In this document: positions 48,036 to 61,345 of the stretch, in pieces
Numbering within the stretch: the first letter of the stretch is position 1
Layout of the letters: each line of letters starts with the position of its first letter
Assembly: GCA_934045905.1 (NCBI GenBank)
Contig: OW203762.1
Span: 15,718,345-15,782,344 of the forward strand
Direction of reading: 5' to 3'
Length of the DNA: 64,000 bases
Origin: Leuctra nigra
Lineage: Eukaryota; Arthropoda; Insecta; Plecoptera; Leuctridae
The notes under the pieces: generated by a model
The model's database searches: none
Told to the model about the DNA's origin: nothing
The model's input: only the letters and a program-made list of their open reading frames with translations
Made by a program: the position numbers and the translations under genes

Positions 48036-48375
48036 GATAGCTTTTAAAAGGGGTGTAATTTCACTGTTTTCACGGCCCTCTTGCTCGCAAATGACATAAC
48101 CTGTTGTTCCCAAATTTGGTATAGGATGTGGGGTGGGCCATAGCTCGAAATTAAGATATTTCGCAACAATGTGAGATTTTCGAATTTTAAGATCCAGTAG
48201 GCCAAAAATGCCATGTTGTTGCTTACAGTAAATGTGTTTGGTCTGCTCCTTAGTTTATTAGTCAGTAACGGTATGTTGAGTGACTGTGAGTGTATAGTAC
48301 GACTTGGCTGGGTGGAGCGACCGCTCCACTAGATTGATAAAAATCGATTAAAACACTCTTCAAGGTCACGCTCAC

Positions 48376-49569
48376 AACTCAGCCCGCTTAATATTTTCAA
48401 CAATTCCGGACATTATGCTGTCCGGAATGAGGTAATTCCGGCATCCGGACAATGAGTCCAATTCCGGAGTGTCTGGATAAAATCCGGACGGTTGGCAAAC
48501 CCTACGTGAGGTGGTCTTGTTGTCTCGTGATAAACTTTTTTGTTTACATATGTTTTAGTCTATTTCAGGATACTAAAGTCTTTGACGAGAGCACAGTAAT
48601 AATTGGTTAGTTTACCTACGCTTCTTGTGAATTTCAAGGAACGATGAGACTCACGGCACTTATGATGTCGACTGCATGCATATTGCATTGCACTAGTTTA
48701 TATGATGACACACGCCACTTAGCGTCTTGATGATACGTGTAAGTCGCCAAGTGCTCGTAACACAGTTATAATGTCATTTCTACCCACACTTTGTGAAGAG
48801 GTCTCATATTAGATATTCATATTAGGTCTCGGATATTTTATAAACAATTTGCATGATCGCTTCAAATGCTGACGCTTGCTGCTGACTTTGAGAGACGAGA
48901 TAAATAAATGAAATTTATGTGGGAATACCAAGTCGAATGTATTCAATTCCAGGACACGCGTTTGAAAACTGAAAGTTATGTGCTTATGCATTGAATTGCT
49001 AATATTTATATAATATTCATTTCCAAGAAATAAATGCATATTCCCTCAAACCGCGTGCATTTTTATGAAAGCTCATACAAACCACCAACCAGCGTTGTTA
49101 AAAATAATTTTAAAAAAACATCAAGATCAGACACTGATACATCGGAAAAATTTATGATATACAGATACAAAATTGGAACACTGGTTTTAGATTAATAACT
49201 AAAAATAAATAAGTAATAAGCTATTGTGTCAAACAAATGTAAGATACTGGGAGCCTAATGAACCTTTTATTTGTCTCTTAGACGTTCTTGTTACTCGCGT
49301 ATCGGAAACGTATCTAGTGCCTGAAACTACGCCAGAGAGGGAAACAAAAACAAAATACAGATACAGATACAAAAATACTGTCAAAGATATTGTATCCAGA
49401 TCCTTGTACCTAGACACTGAACACTCCTCCAGATGAGTGATGAAATCCAACTCATTATCTCAAAATATTTTATAGTATCGTTCTTTTAGCGATTCCATCC
49501 AAATGTTCTTTAAAAGAAATTTTAATTTGTAAGCAAATCGCAAGCCAATGTATTTTAAAACAGTATTTG
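48376..49569. other. no gene seen
   Basis: AT-rich; no supportable gene. Confidence 0.5.
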
Positions 49570-50162
49570 AGCGAGCGTAGCGAGCGTCACCACGGTACTC
49601 TTATGGCACTTTCTCTGTGTGTTTTTTTTTTGTTTGTTTTTTGTTTTTTGTTTTTTTTGCCTGCACTGCCCAGGTCAAACCGCACAACCAATCGATCTGA
49701 AATTTTGTACACATACTAACGTAATCTATGCGATCCCTGGGATCTTTTCTGAACGAGATCCTATGATTGGTTCAAATTTTATAAAAATTATCTTTCGATT
49801 GGTTGGTTCGATCAATTTGAAATTTAGCAAAGTCATTGCAACCAACATTGTACCCAATCAAAAAAAATTTCAGCCAAATCCTCCAATTGGTTCAAATTTG
49901 AAACCATTTTTCCTGTGATTTTTGAAATTTAAACTGGAACCGATTGACCGACCAACTAAAAACTTCGCATGGTCATTGGTACCAACATTTAAGGTATTTT
50001 TGCCAATTTTCACTCTAATCTGTCGTTATTTTCAAAAGTTTTTGTCATTTTAGGGACATTTTGCGTGTTGGCTGTCAAATTCACGGCGACTTCGAATCTA
50101 CTTCGAGGTGTTGCGTGTATCCGTGCTCGCTCATCAACGCGTTACACAGAGCGTTTTCCTAG
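49570..50162 (+). mobile_element. Helitron-like non-autonomous element
   Basis: It starts with the palindrome gcgagcgtagcgagcg (49571-49586) and ends with a stem (CGCTC…GAGCG around aacgcgtt), then TTTTC and CTAG (50159-50162) followed by T. The interior gcccaggtcaaaccgcacaa and atcgatctgaaattttgtac blocks are nearly identical to the inverted copy at 52685-53623. No ORF of note. Confidence 0.6.
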
Positions 50163-51034
50163 TATATGATCCTCAGTTCATTTTATATAGAACCGATTTA
50201 GTTGTAATTCGTTTTCATTGTTTGTGATAATGTCTGTTGTTATGTTCTCATGTTTTTATTATATTGCACTTGTGGGGCTTCGGCCCTGTTGACAATAAAG
50301 ATTAAATAATAAAGTATTTTTCCGTATCAAGTATCTAAGATGTGCACCTGAACTCTAGTTTTCTCACGAGCAGCACAAAATGCGGTGAAATATCTGGTCA
50401 ACAAACCGGCCGCTCACTGTTTGTATCGATTTCAAGTACTTTCTGCCCGATCCCCTCAAGAAGTAGGCTCGTCTTTTCGATAACCGAACATCGATGAACC
50501 AGGATCAACGCAGACCGCAGTTATCAAAGAAACACAACATATGGAGCGATGTTCCCTTGTTACGTGTGGAAGGAATACGAAGGAATATTTTCATTCTTGT
50601 TTACCAGGAAATATGACTATGAACTCAATTCAATTCAATTTATCGTGTTTTATATGCGCTTCAGGATATTATTCCTCTTTGGCCTGTTTGTGAACTGTGT
50701 ATGCAACATGGAAGTATCTCTAGTGGAGGTGCCGGGTCAATGTATGCAACCTGCAATACGTGAGTGTGTTGCAGGTTGTATTCAGGAGAAATTCGAGCAC
50801 CTCCAACAAGTTTATTAAACTCTAGTTAAGATTCATTTTAAATGAAGCAGTTAAAAAATAATAACTTAGAAAATTAAATACATTTTAACAAGTTGTCAAA
50901 GACCTCGAACAATGTAGGGTCAATGATTGGTCGTTATTGGTCCTCCCCACCAATCAATATTCGTTTCTTTTCTCTTCATCCCTTTATGCATTGTTACATT
51001 GTTTCATTGTTATTGTTTTCATTGTTACGCATTG
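50163..51034. other. no convincing gene
   Basis: The open stretch 50549-50818 has a hydrophobic segment, but its 3' part (about 50720-50812) is a DNA hairpin (gtggaggtgc and gcacctcc; gcaacctgcaa and ttgcaggttg), so it is probably not a protein gene. Confidence 0.4.
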
Positions 51035-51786
51035 TGACAGGAGGCTGAATGGCTACCCCATGACGATGACAGGAGGCTGAACGGCTACCTCATGACGATG
51101 ACAGGAGGCTGAACGGCTTCCCCATGACGATGACAGGAGGCTGAACGGCTACCTCATGACGATGACAAGAGGCTGAACGGCTTCCCCATGACGATGACAG
51201 GAGGCTGAACGGCTACCCCACGACGATGACAGGAGGCTGAACGGCTACCCCATTACGATGACAGGAGGCTGAACGGCTACCTCATGACGATGACAGGAGG
51301 CTGAACGACTACCCCAGGACGATGACAGGAGGCTGAACGGCTACCTCATGACGATGACAGGAGGCTGAACGACTACCCCAGGACGATGACAGGAGGCTGA
51401 ACGGCTACCCCAGGGCGATGACAGGAGGCTGAACGACTACCCCAGGGCGATGACAGGAGGCTGAACGACTACCCCAGGACGATGACAGGAGGCTGAACGA
51501 CTACCCCATGACGATGACAGGAGGCTGAACGGCTACCCCACGAAGATGACAGGAGGCTGAACGACTACCCCAGGACGATGACAGGAGGCTGAACGGCTAC
51601 CCCATGACGATGACAGGAGGCTGAACGGCTACCCCACGACGATGACAGGAGGCTGAACGACTACCCCAGGGCGATGACAGGAGGCTGAACGGCTACCCCA
51701 TGGCGATGAAAGGAGGCTGAACAACACCTATGACGATGACTGGAGGATGAACGGCTACCCCATCACGATGACGGGAACGGCTACCT
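51035..51786. repeat. 32-bp minisatellite, about 23 copies
   Basis: Units of gatgacaggaggctgaacgg plus ctaccccatgac are spaced 32 bp apart. Variation is concentrated at ggcta/gacta/ggctt and catgac/cacgac/caggac/cagggc. The right end decays. Confidence 0.95.
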
Positions 51787-52684
51787 GTGGACTGTGGAAC
51801 GTACACCCCCACACCCACGCAATGGGAACGGCCCCCATGTAGCAGATCGATAATGCCGACCCACAGCCCTCCAATGCTCCAGCATGCGCCCTTCATTGGT
51901 CAGACGCATTCCATCCTTGTCTTTAACAACAATGTCTTGTCATTGTTACAGAATACATATTTATGTAGATTGTTGCTATATTTTTTCGTGTTGTCACGAA
52001 CAGGTCATGAGAGCAATTCTTTTCATCATTCTTTTCTTTTCATTCATACTTCCAAATCAAGTAGGTAAGTATCTCAATACTTTTTAACATTGATCAAACA
52101 CGTTCCCGTTGGAAGAAATATAGTACAGATCGTGACATCAGTTGCAAAATACGCAATAATTAACTGGAAGTAGTCCATTACATTTTATTATACCAATGTT
52201 CGTCAAACTGTATAGTCAATCAAACAGAAAGCTCATATTTTAATGCATGCAATCGGAAAAGCTCATATTTTTAACAACTCAATTGCACTTTCCTACTGGG
52301 CAGTTAAGTTGTTAACACATCAAGCATGCAGACATGATAATGTGTCTGTAGATAGAATAATTTGTATTTCCGGCTATCATTAAATTTCAATAAATTGTAT
52401 AAGTCGTAAATTATATAGGTTTCGCACGCAGCCCTTTTCGCCATGCATTCCAAATGAAACTGCGTAGCGTGTGGCGGCTAATAACCCAAACAGTGGATGG
52501 AACGGAGTGGGCTATACACGTACAATTAGAGCATATTGTAGCATAAATAATACAAGTTTTATGTATTCAAAAGTCAGATATCTTTTTGGTTTACGTATTC
52601 TTGACGTTTACTAACCAATGAGTCACTTTTTGGAAACTTCATTGTAACTTTGTACTTTCCAGACGCTGGTAACTGTCTTATTAA
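51787..52684. other. no gene seen
   Basis: AT-rich; short ORFs have no recognisable domains. Confidence 0.5.
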
Positions 52685-53623
52685 CTAGGAAAACGCTCAG
52701 TGTAACGCGTTGATGAGCGAGCACGGACACGCGCAACACCTTGAACCGAAATTATGTCTATCGAAAATATCATTAAAAGCCAATAATTCTTGATATTCGT
52801 CAGACTTGTAGGTATAAAAATAAATCTCCAATTATTCCTAAAGTATTAGTCCCAATAACCATGCAAAGGTTTAAGTTGATCGATTGAACCTTTATGATTA
52901 AAATGTTCCTTGTTAATATTCAAAAAGCATAGGATCTATTTAAAAAAAATATACCTGGGACCACTCACATGATAAAAGTGTGTGTACTTACACAATATTA
53001 GACGATCTTTTGAACGGTCATATCAGTTTCATACGTTTGAAAGTTTCTGCTCTAACAACCTTGGAACTATAAAGAGTCGAAGTAGCCGTGATCAACATTT
53101 TTGAGTAATTTGACAGCCAACACGCTAAATGTCCGTAAAATGTCAATAACTTTTGGATTTAAACACAGATAAGACTGAAAATTGTCAAAAATACAGATAA
53201 TGTTGGTCTTAATGACCATACAAAATTTTAAGTTGATCGGTCATACGGTTCTAGTTTAAATTTCAAAAATCATATGAAAGATTTTTTTAAATTTTAACCA
53301 ATGGGAGGATTTGGCTGAAACTTTGTATGATTGGGTACAATGTTGGTCGTAATGACTTGTCAAAATTTCAAATTGCTCGGAACAACCAATCAAAAGATAT
53401 TTTTTTAAAATTTGAACCAATCACATGAGCCCGTTCAAAAACGATCCCAGGGACCGCATAGATTACGTTAGTATATGTGCAAAATTTCAGATCGATTGGT
53501 TGTGCCGTTTGACCTGGGCTGTGAACACAAAAAAACAAACAAAATAACAAACAAAAAAAAACAAAAAAAAAACACACCGAGAAAGTGCCATAAGAGTACC
53601 GTGGTGACGCTCGCTACGCTCGC
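52685..53623 (-). mobile_element. Helitron-like non-autonomous element
   Basis: Minus-strand copy of the 49570 family. The palindrome cgctcgctacgctcgc lies at 53608-53623, and the stem and CTAG terminus at 52685-52688, with T following on the minus strand. At 939 bp it is longer than the 49570 copy (593 bp). Confidence 0.6.
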
Positions 53624-53663
53624 CCAATAAGACCATGAACACGCTTATGAATTGCGTTGATAA

Positions 53664-53898
53664 GGGCCGGTGTTACCATTAGTATAAGCTACAGTTAGCT
53701 TAAGCTCCACTTCAGAAAACTTGGTGTATTACCATTATATACGGCAATTTAATTCCGGAGCTTATTTCCTCAGTTTAAATTAACCTCGAGATACAATGAC
53801 TGCAGATTTAAGCTATGCCGCAGTGTATAATGGTGCTACACCACATTTCCCGAAGTGGAGCTTAACTAAACAGAAGATTAAACTAATGGTAATATGGC
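53664..53898. mobile_element. MITE-like inverted repeat
   Basis: GGGCCGGTGTTACCATTAGT at the left is roughly mirrored by ctaatggtaatatggc at the right. Inner blocks taagctccacttc and gaagtggagctta are also inverted. A taa precedes the left end; no clean target duplication is seen. Confidence 0.55.
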
Positions 53899-55175
53899 AA
53901 TAGTGAGCTGTTGAAAATAATAGAGATTACCTACTTCAAAACTTGTTTTGACTGAGAGACCTGAGCAACTGACACTTCTTTTAAATTATCCGTCAGAAAA
54001 ATGGGTATAAACCATTGACAATCAAGTGTATAAACAATAAATTGATTTTCTGGTAAAACCACATAGACCGTCATGCTAGAATTCAAGAGATAGACAATCT
54101 GTATAACAATGATTGTTTTTGTGAAAATATTGGCCTGATACTTTCTTTCTAAAATTCGTAAAGAACACTCAAAAAAGTGTCGTGCCATAAGTTTTGAATA
54201 TGTATGTAGTATGTTTGAATGGAAAAAACATTATCGGAATAACAGCTTCGAAATGATCCCAAACAGTTCTCTGTATCCCCTCCTCCAATGTTCATTCCCA
54301 TGGACGTTCGTTTAGTTATGTAAGTCTCTAGAACAGTGGAATGTCAAAGGAATTAACCTTGTATCTTCAAATACCGTCGTTGTATATACAAGAGATAATG
54401 AGTATATCCTACTCATTCATCTCAAATACAACATGACATCTTACAAAGCGTCTAAGAATAACATTCTTGGAATCCAATGTGTTCACATTTATATGCAATT
54501 CCATTTTTAGAATAAGAACTTTACAACAAGTTTGTTTCAAGACCTTGAGCTTTTCTCCACGGCGGTTTCGCACGGAAAGTGTTGGAGGGTTTGGGTGGGA
54601 GGGATCTTGGGGACCTAGGGTTCGATTTCGTGCAATGCAGTGTAGGATAAAGTGTAGACAAGTTTCTATGACGCCATGAAAGGGGTGTGAACAGAAGTCG
54701 CATTGTGTTGGATTGTTGCAATAACTGGAAAGTTAGTTCTGCTGTGCATTCGTTGTCAAGGAGATTTAGATAAATAAATAAACGTGGTAATCAATATCAT
54801 TAGTTCAGCACACATTGACATTACTCAATGTTGGTTTATTTTTTACGGACTTGAATGTACAGCGTGGATAATATGAAATAAATTACCTTATGACGTGGTT
54901 GTAACTTGATTCATAGCCTTTTTGTGTGTGAATTCTTGTATGTCCATTCCGGATTCCGAACTGATCATTTGATCCCTGTATGTAGAAAGTACCTACTTCA
55001 CAAGGCAATTAAATTATTGATGAATTACCTTCCAAACAAAATACGATTTATTGGTAATACTTTCATATCCTCTTCAATTTGTTTTAATGAGAAATGTAAT
55101 CAATATAAAAATCTAAATTCTTTGTATTAAAATATCATATTAATATTAAAGGCCAGTCTCCAACTGAAAATATGT
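53899..55175. other. no gene seen
   Basis: AT-rich; a GC-richer patch at 54555-54625 shows no conserved peptide or splice-phase partner. Confidence 0.45.
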
Positions 55176-56221
55176 TTGATTCGATGACATTCGGGAATAT
55201 AATTCGTTCACGCTTCAATGCAAATTGAACCCCCATATCTCAAATACAAATTATCTCGAGTGTCACATCAATGAACCAACAAATATATTTTAGTACACAT
55301 ACAACATAGGATCCGAACTACAAGGTGGTGGTATTCAAAAATAAATTCCAATCTCATTGAAATGAAGAAGGGAGATATTTTCATAAGATTGGAATCTATT
55401 TTGTCAAATAACATTTTGTTCATCATGTATAATTATGTTCATATACATTTCTTATTTTTCTTATCACGCATTTATAGATTTAATATACATACCAATATAA
55501 ACTATTCTCGAGATTTAGCGTGATGTAAGTGAATTCTTGCTGTTGGAACGTTCCATCAACATTCAACTAAGTATTGCCATTATTGCAATCCGTCGTTTGG
55601 AATCAGCAACTAGATTCTGACGAACACTTCCTGATAAATCTTCCGCTTGAACGCGAAAGCTGTGAATGCGCTGAGGAAAGCACACGAGCGACTGAGCAGC
55701 CATGAATAATGTTTAGCTTCGTCTGTGGAATGCAATGATTCAGTAAAGTGGGTTGTCATACCGACCACGGCTTCCTGGTGCAAGCAGGATGATTGCATGG
55801 ACGTCGAGGCACTCATCTGCACTCGCTCATTACCCGATTTGTCTGCTTTTAGAACGCTCGAACAGATGTATTTGAATCCGTCATTCGATCAACCAAGCTG
55901 TTTATGTTAACGTGGCGCGATCACTCGATATAGCACATTTTTATTTATTTTTGAAATTACCATTGCAAAATACCATTTACAACATTTCAACTATAATTTA
56001 ATGTCCTATAGTTTGCAACTCCCGCCCAATAATGAGTTTTCAATTTTATGTCTTTTGAGAATGTACAAAACTTTAACGTGGGAGGTATAGGAAAATCATT
56101 TCGAATTTGGTGTATAACTTTTAAAATCGCACACGTTGGTATTGTTTTCAATTTTTTTCCTGGTAGTATGTCCATATGTCTACCAGAAAAAAGTTTTTTG
56201 TTAAAATCTGACGGAAGCGAG

Positions 56222-56590
56222 CGGAAGCGAGCGGGAATCGCACGGTTCGTCAGAGCGTTTTTTTGAAATTTTGTCTCCCCACTAAATAATTTTAAAAAAT
56301 CAGATAGTAACGACCCATTACAGCATAATATACTAAATATTGCCGCAAACTGCAGTACTTTATGACCTCTGATGCGACCTCAAAGTGTTAAATACGATTA
56401 TTTTACTAAAAATATCGTATTTAACACTTTGAGGTCGCACCAGAGGTCATAATGAACTCCGGTTTGCGGCATTATTTATTATATTATGCTGTTATGGGTC
56501 GTTACTATCTGATTTTTTAAAATTATTTAGTGGGAAGACAAAATTTCAAAAAAACGCTCTGACGAACCGTGCGATTCCCGCTCGCTTCCG
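56222..56590. mobile_element. 369-bp hairpin (foldback) MITE, left copy
   Basis: A near-perfect palindrome from cggaagcgagcgggaatcgc to gcgattcccgctcgcttccg, centred near 56406, with arms of about 180 bp. No coding capacity. Confidence 0.88.
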
Positions 56591-56593
56591 TTT

Positions 56594-56787
56594 GCCTCTT
56601 AACGACATCACGGGTTTCTACGACCCGCGCCGTCGTTATATGGGGAGGTCGACACACTAACCCCCAAACACCCTCTGGCCCAACGGCAGCAATTTGGCGA
56701 CCCAGAGTTGAGCGGTCACCCATCCAACCTCTGTTCGCGCTCAATGTTGCTTAACCTCGGTGATCTGACGAGAACCGAGGTATCCTT
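56594..56787 (-). mobile_element. 5S rRNA-derived SINE, left-arm copy
   Basis: On the minus strand: tacctcggttctcgtcagat, caccgaggttaagcaacatt, ttggatgggtgaccgc. These match the internal promoter region of 5S rRNA (box A and box C areas), followed by the family body. It abuts the hairpin MITE at its 3' side. Confidence 0.8.
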
Positions 56788-59691
56788 GGAAAGTATGTTT
56801 TCTTGTGCAGGGTTCGTCATTTGGTTGTAGAGAATCGACTACTTGCTCTATCGCGCTGTTCTCGCTCATCAAATGGTTTCATTAGTGAGCGTTTTCTTTG
56901 CTCCAGCCTCTGAGTCGTTGGTAATTAGTCTGATAATGACTAGCGTTGTCAGGACAACAGGAAGCAAGTGTCTTCCCGCGGGAGAGGGAGGGAAGAGAGA
57001 AGAGGGAGGGGATAAGCAGCGAAGTAAATGAGAAGACTCAAATACTCGCATCTTCGACTTCGCGCGAAACATAAAAGCTACAATCCTAGCGATTAAAGAA
57101 AGTAGTTGGAAAACTTTCTCGGAAACAACTTGGTCTAGAAGCGCTAGCGAATCACTGCCAGATCGCGTTTTACGTGTCTCTACGCTCTCATTTTAAGAAC
57201 ATTGCAATCCTATTCCTAAGAGCTTCTATTAAATGGGAAAACTGGGTGTTATTATGGTAATTGAGGTATCAGAAGGAAAATTCCTGAGGTTTAGAAATTA
57301 AAATGCATTATTTATTTTTCAGCTTGCTCTACAGTTGGAATTGGTAACTAATACATGCTAATACTAGGTGGATTTATTTAAAACTCAAGACAAAATAATT
57401 GAATTTCAATATTGAAATCTAAATACGTTTTTTAATAACTGAATTAAAGGATAAACAGTAAATAAGTTAGTCATCGAAATAACGAAATAACCGAAATCAA
57501 TTAAACACCTTCTCTTTCACCTCTAATATGTCCCAAACGAAAATAAAACATCTAAACTAACCAACAAAAGGACTGTTTTTAGTTTTTACAACCCAAAGCA
57601 GTTCTTTGTCCCCGCATGACCTACAGTCTACTGTGTCAATACGCAAAGTTATGCAATATCATTGTTCTCTCTTGGAACCCAACGCCTGATCAATACATTG
57701 ATCTTTCCTGCGGCAAACGCAACTTGGAGCATACATATTGAATTGATTCGAACGACACTGAATAATGAATGTCTCATTGTTGTATCTGTCGAATCATGGG
57801 CAGGATTGCGTGTGGAAGTGTCATGTTTCAAGTCAGTTTATGTGTAATGGTTGACTGACTGTTGCTGTCGCTCAGTGGGAAATACAATCGAGTGGGTTTC
57901 ACTCTGTCATTTTAGTTCATTGCTTCATGAGTTCCAGTTGTTTGGCTAGGACATGAGTTGTGGTTCACAAGGAAGTGGCATTTTGAAAATGTCAATTTTT
58001 AAAACGAACAATATATTCAAATAATTTATCTCAAAGGCTCTTCGCTTCCTTATACTGACAAACAAGTTTTCTATTATTAAAGGCCAAGACATTATACGCC
58101 ACACCTCGAAACATTGTATAAACTATGTTTACCCAATGGTTTACCGTACTTTTGGCCTAACCGAATAAATAGCTTTGACCCACCCTAATATGCCAACAAT
58201 ATGATATATAGTGATTTTTAAGCAATATACTACAATCGATATGAAAACTGTATGATTAGCTACACAATTCATCACATTTCGCATCAAATTGGAACAAGAA
58301 TAATTTTTCATCTATAAAATAAAATTAATGTGTATCTAGGAAGCCGGAAGTAGTAAAAAAGTATACAACGTTTACAAAGAATCTCGTGCCGACTCCGGAA
58401 GCTCAATGCGAGTCTGATGTTATAGAGTTGAAATAGCAACGATTATTCACAGTATAATCAGTGTTGGGCGAACACAAACCAAGCCAGTTCACAGAAGTAA
58501 TAAAATCTATTTCCCGAGCGGCTGACTGATGGGCCTACTTCAACTAGTGCAATATTTAGGTCATGCGAAATTATTCCCGACAATCTCGAGTTCTCCTCTT
58601 GAAGTTGGAGCCACAGACTAACCATCGTACTCCTTACCATGTGCGGTATAATCAGCAGGATGGTACTGGTCCATTTCATTATCATTATTCGTCTTTATGT
58701 AACGGCCATAAAATCAATATTTTAAGGTGAGATACTTCTTTTATTAATAAGCAAAATTTAATTAGCAAAATGCACGAACCTTGAAACTTTTTTTCACAAG
58801 CCGAAAAAATGAGAGTGGAAAATGTCAACTGAGAAATAAAATAAAATTATTATCACTTTAGATAAAAGAATTTCTAATCTTATTACACCAAGTTTAATGT
58901 AATAAGAGCTTTCGTGAGAGAATTAGTTCAATTAGCTCTCTTTTATTTGCCCAGCCACTTTCATGTCCAGATGCCCTCCCCCCTTCCACCAACAACAATA
59001 GTTTTACTATATCAGAGTCATAAACACATATCAAGTGGACACTGGTCAGGAGACGGTCTTGTCTGGAGTCTGCGCTGTTTAGAAACAATAAATAAACCAC
59101 TTCAATGTTGTAACATCTACAAAAGATTGCAATTAATGGACCACCTGTTCTAGAGCCATCATAAAATGCTAAGGTATTTATTTACTTCCTTCTCCCCCAC
59201 CCTCTTCAACTTACAAATTGGAATGTGAAATACATGGCAGTTACACAGTGGTCCCAAGTTCGATTCCCACAGTCGTTAATGATGACTGAGGATTTCCCTC
59301 AGTCAAGGGGCAAATCATATAATGGGGAATAGGTGAATGTTGAGATTATATTTTGTTTACAGAATAGCCTCAAAGAGCAATGTGAAATTTTATTATATTT
59401 TTTTAATTCATATTATATTGCCACAATTAATTTATTAGTTTTCGACATTTCACTCCTCTGCAAAAACAAGCTGTACGTCACACGCCGTGTTCCCTGTGTT
59501 ACGTGATGCATAGAACCGGCTCTGGCAAACATTATCTATGGCCCGACTCGGCGTGTGACGTCAAATCGTGTTTCATGGACAGCTACAATCAACCAAACTT
59601 TGTAAACTCGTTCCTTGAAAACTATTCATCACACACAACAAAAATAATACCACATGTCTTCAACAACATCTCAACTTTCATAAAATATATA

Positions 59692-60011
59692 CTAGGAAAA
59701 CGCTCATTGTAACGCGTTGATAAGTGAGCGCCGATGCGCTATACTACCTCTAGTATACTACTAATGCAGCTTGAAATAAATTGTAATATTTGTACCAAAT
59801 ATATTACTCTGGCAAAGATTTACCGAAATTCAAGAAATATCAAAATCGTATTACTTCAAAAAGTTTGCAAATTATTGACCCCTCTCTCATTTGAATGAAA
59901 GAAAAACAACATTTTTCTTAATGGTTAGGGGCTGGCTGGGTCATTAGTGTCTGGAAACAGATGAAAGTGGCATAAGACTAAGAGTCCCGTAGAAACGCTC
60001 GCTACGCTCGC
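59692..60011 (-). mobile_element. Helitron-like non-autonomous element, short copy
   Basis: cgctcgctacgctcgc at 59996-60011 and the stem plus CTAG terminus at 59692-59695, with T following on the minus strand. It is 320 bp. Confidence 0.58.
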
Positions 60012-60088
60012 TAATTATTCTAAAATCTAAACTTCAATTCACTTCCCTATTGACAAATAGGCCCCTTCCCACGGTCCATCCATACCTA

Positions 60089-60210
<122 letters not shown>

Positions 60211-60783
60211 TCATCCGTCGCCATAAGTCTAGATGCAGAACGCCGCTAAATGAAAATAATGCATTTTAATTTCTAAACCTCAGGAATTTTCCTTCTGATA
60301 CCTCAATTACCATAATAACACCCAGTTTTCCCATTTAATAGAAGCTCTTAGGAATAGGATTGCAATGTTCTTAAAATGAGAGCGTAGAGACACGTAAAAC
60401 GCGATCTGGCAGTGATTCGCTAGCGCTTCTAGACCAAGTTGTTTCCGAGAAAGTTTTCCAACTACTTTCTTTAATCGCTAGGATTGTAGCTTTTATGTTT
60501 CGCGCGAAGTCGAAGATGCGAGTATTTGAGTCTTCTCATTTACTTCGCTGCTTATCCCCTCCCTCTTCTCTCTTCCCTCCCTCTCCCGCGGGAAGACACT
60601 TGCTTCCTGTTGTCCTGACAACGCTAGTCATTATCAGACTAATTACCAACGACTCAGAGGCTGGAGCAAAGAAAACGCTCACTAATGAAACCATTTGATG
60701 AGCGAGAACAGCGCGATAGAGCAAGTAGTCGATTCTCTACAACCAAATGACGAACCCTGCACAAGAAAACATACTTTCCAAGG

Positions 60784-60972
60784 ATACCTCGGTTCTCGTC
60801 AGATCACCGAGGTTAAGCAACATTGAGCGCGAACAGAGGTTGGATGGGTGACCGCTCAACTCTGGGTCGCCAAATTGCTGCCGTTGGGCCAGAGGGTGTT
60901 TGGGGGTTAGTGTGTCGACCTCCCCATATAACGACGGCGCGGGTCGTAGAAACCCGTGATGTCGTTAAGAGG
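60784..60972 (+). mobile_element. 5S rRNA-derived SINE, right-arm copy
   Basis: The clearest of the three copies: tacctcggttctcgtcagat, then ttaagcaacattgagcgcga, then ttggatgggtgaccgc, all collinear with 5S rRNA. The body gggccagagggtgtttgggg resembles the 6657 copy. It is cut short by the hairpin MITE. Confidence 0.82.
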
Positions 60973-60976
60973 CAAA

Positions 60977-61345
60977 CGGAAGCGAGCGGGAATCGCACGG
61001 TTCGTCAGAGCGTTTTTTTGAAATTTTGTCTTCCCACTAAATAATTTTAAAAAATCAGATAGTAACGACCCATAACAGCATAATATAATAAATAATGCCG
61101 CAAACCGGAGTTCATTATGACCTCTGGTGCGACCTCAAAGTGTTAAATACGATATTTTTAGTAAAATAATCGTATTTAACACTTTGAGGTCGCACCAGAG
61201 GTCATAAAGTACTGCAGTTTGCGGCAATATTTAGTATATTATGCTGTAATGGGTCGTTACTATCTGATTTTTTAAAATTATTAAGTGGGAAGATAAAATT
61301 TCAAAAAAACGCTCTGACGAACCGTGCTATCCCCGCTCGCTTCCG
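60977..61345. mobile_element. 369-bp hairpin MITE, right copy
   Basis: Same palindrome as 56222-56590, same length, inside the right arm. Confidence 0.88.

Larger units (their letters stand above)
46620..48375. mobile_element. composite hairpin-rich element
   Basis: Inverted arms lie at 46732-46773 and 48334-48375 (gtgag…ccttgaagagtnttttaatc and its complement). A ggtccgggccgcattggccc hairpin sits near 46627. Two long hairpins lie inside, together with repeats containing cacttccggttttcaaaatg (47587 and 47850 regions). No transposase ORF. The overall limits are inferred. Confidence 0.5.
55176..57313 (+). repeat. left arm of a 7.2-kb inverted repeat
   Basis: Nearly identical in reverse complement to 60254-62376. 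The outer edge is ttgattcgatgacattcggg and the inner edge aaaatgcattattt. The arm contains a 369-bp hairpin element and a 5S-derived SINE. Short ORFs in the two arms translate identically or with single changes because the arms are copies. Confidence 0.95.

Noticed and set aside
50549..50818. Small secreted-protein gene
   Set aside because: The hydrophobic start is plausible, but the C-terminal half overlaps a DNA hairpin and there is no homology or splice support.
52685..52760. Possible hammerhead ribozyme in the aacgcgttgatgagcg motif
   Set aside because: TTGATGAG and a later GAAA are present, but no stem II pairing between them is visible and CTGATGA is not intact.
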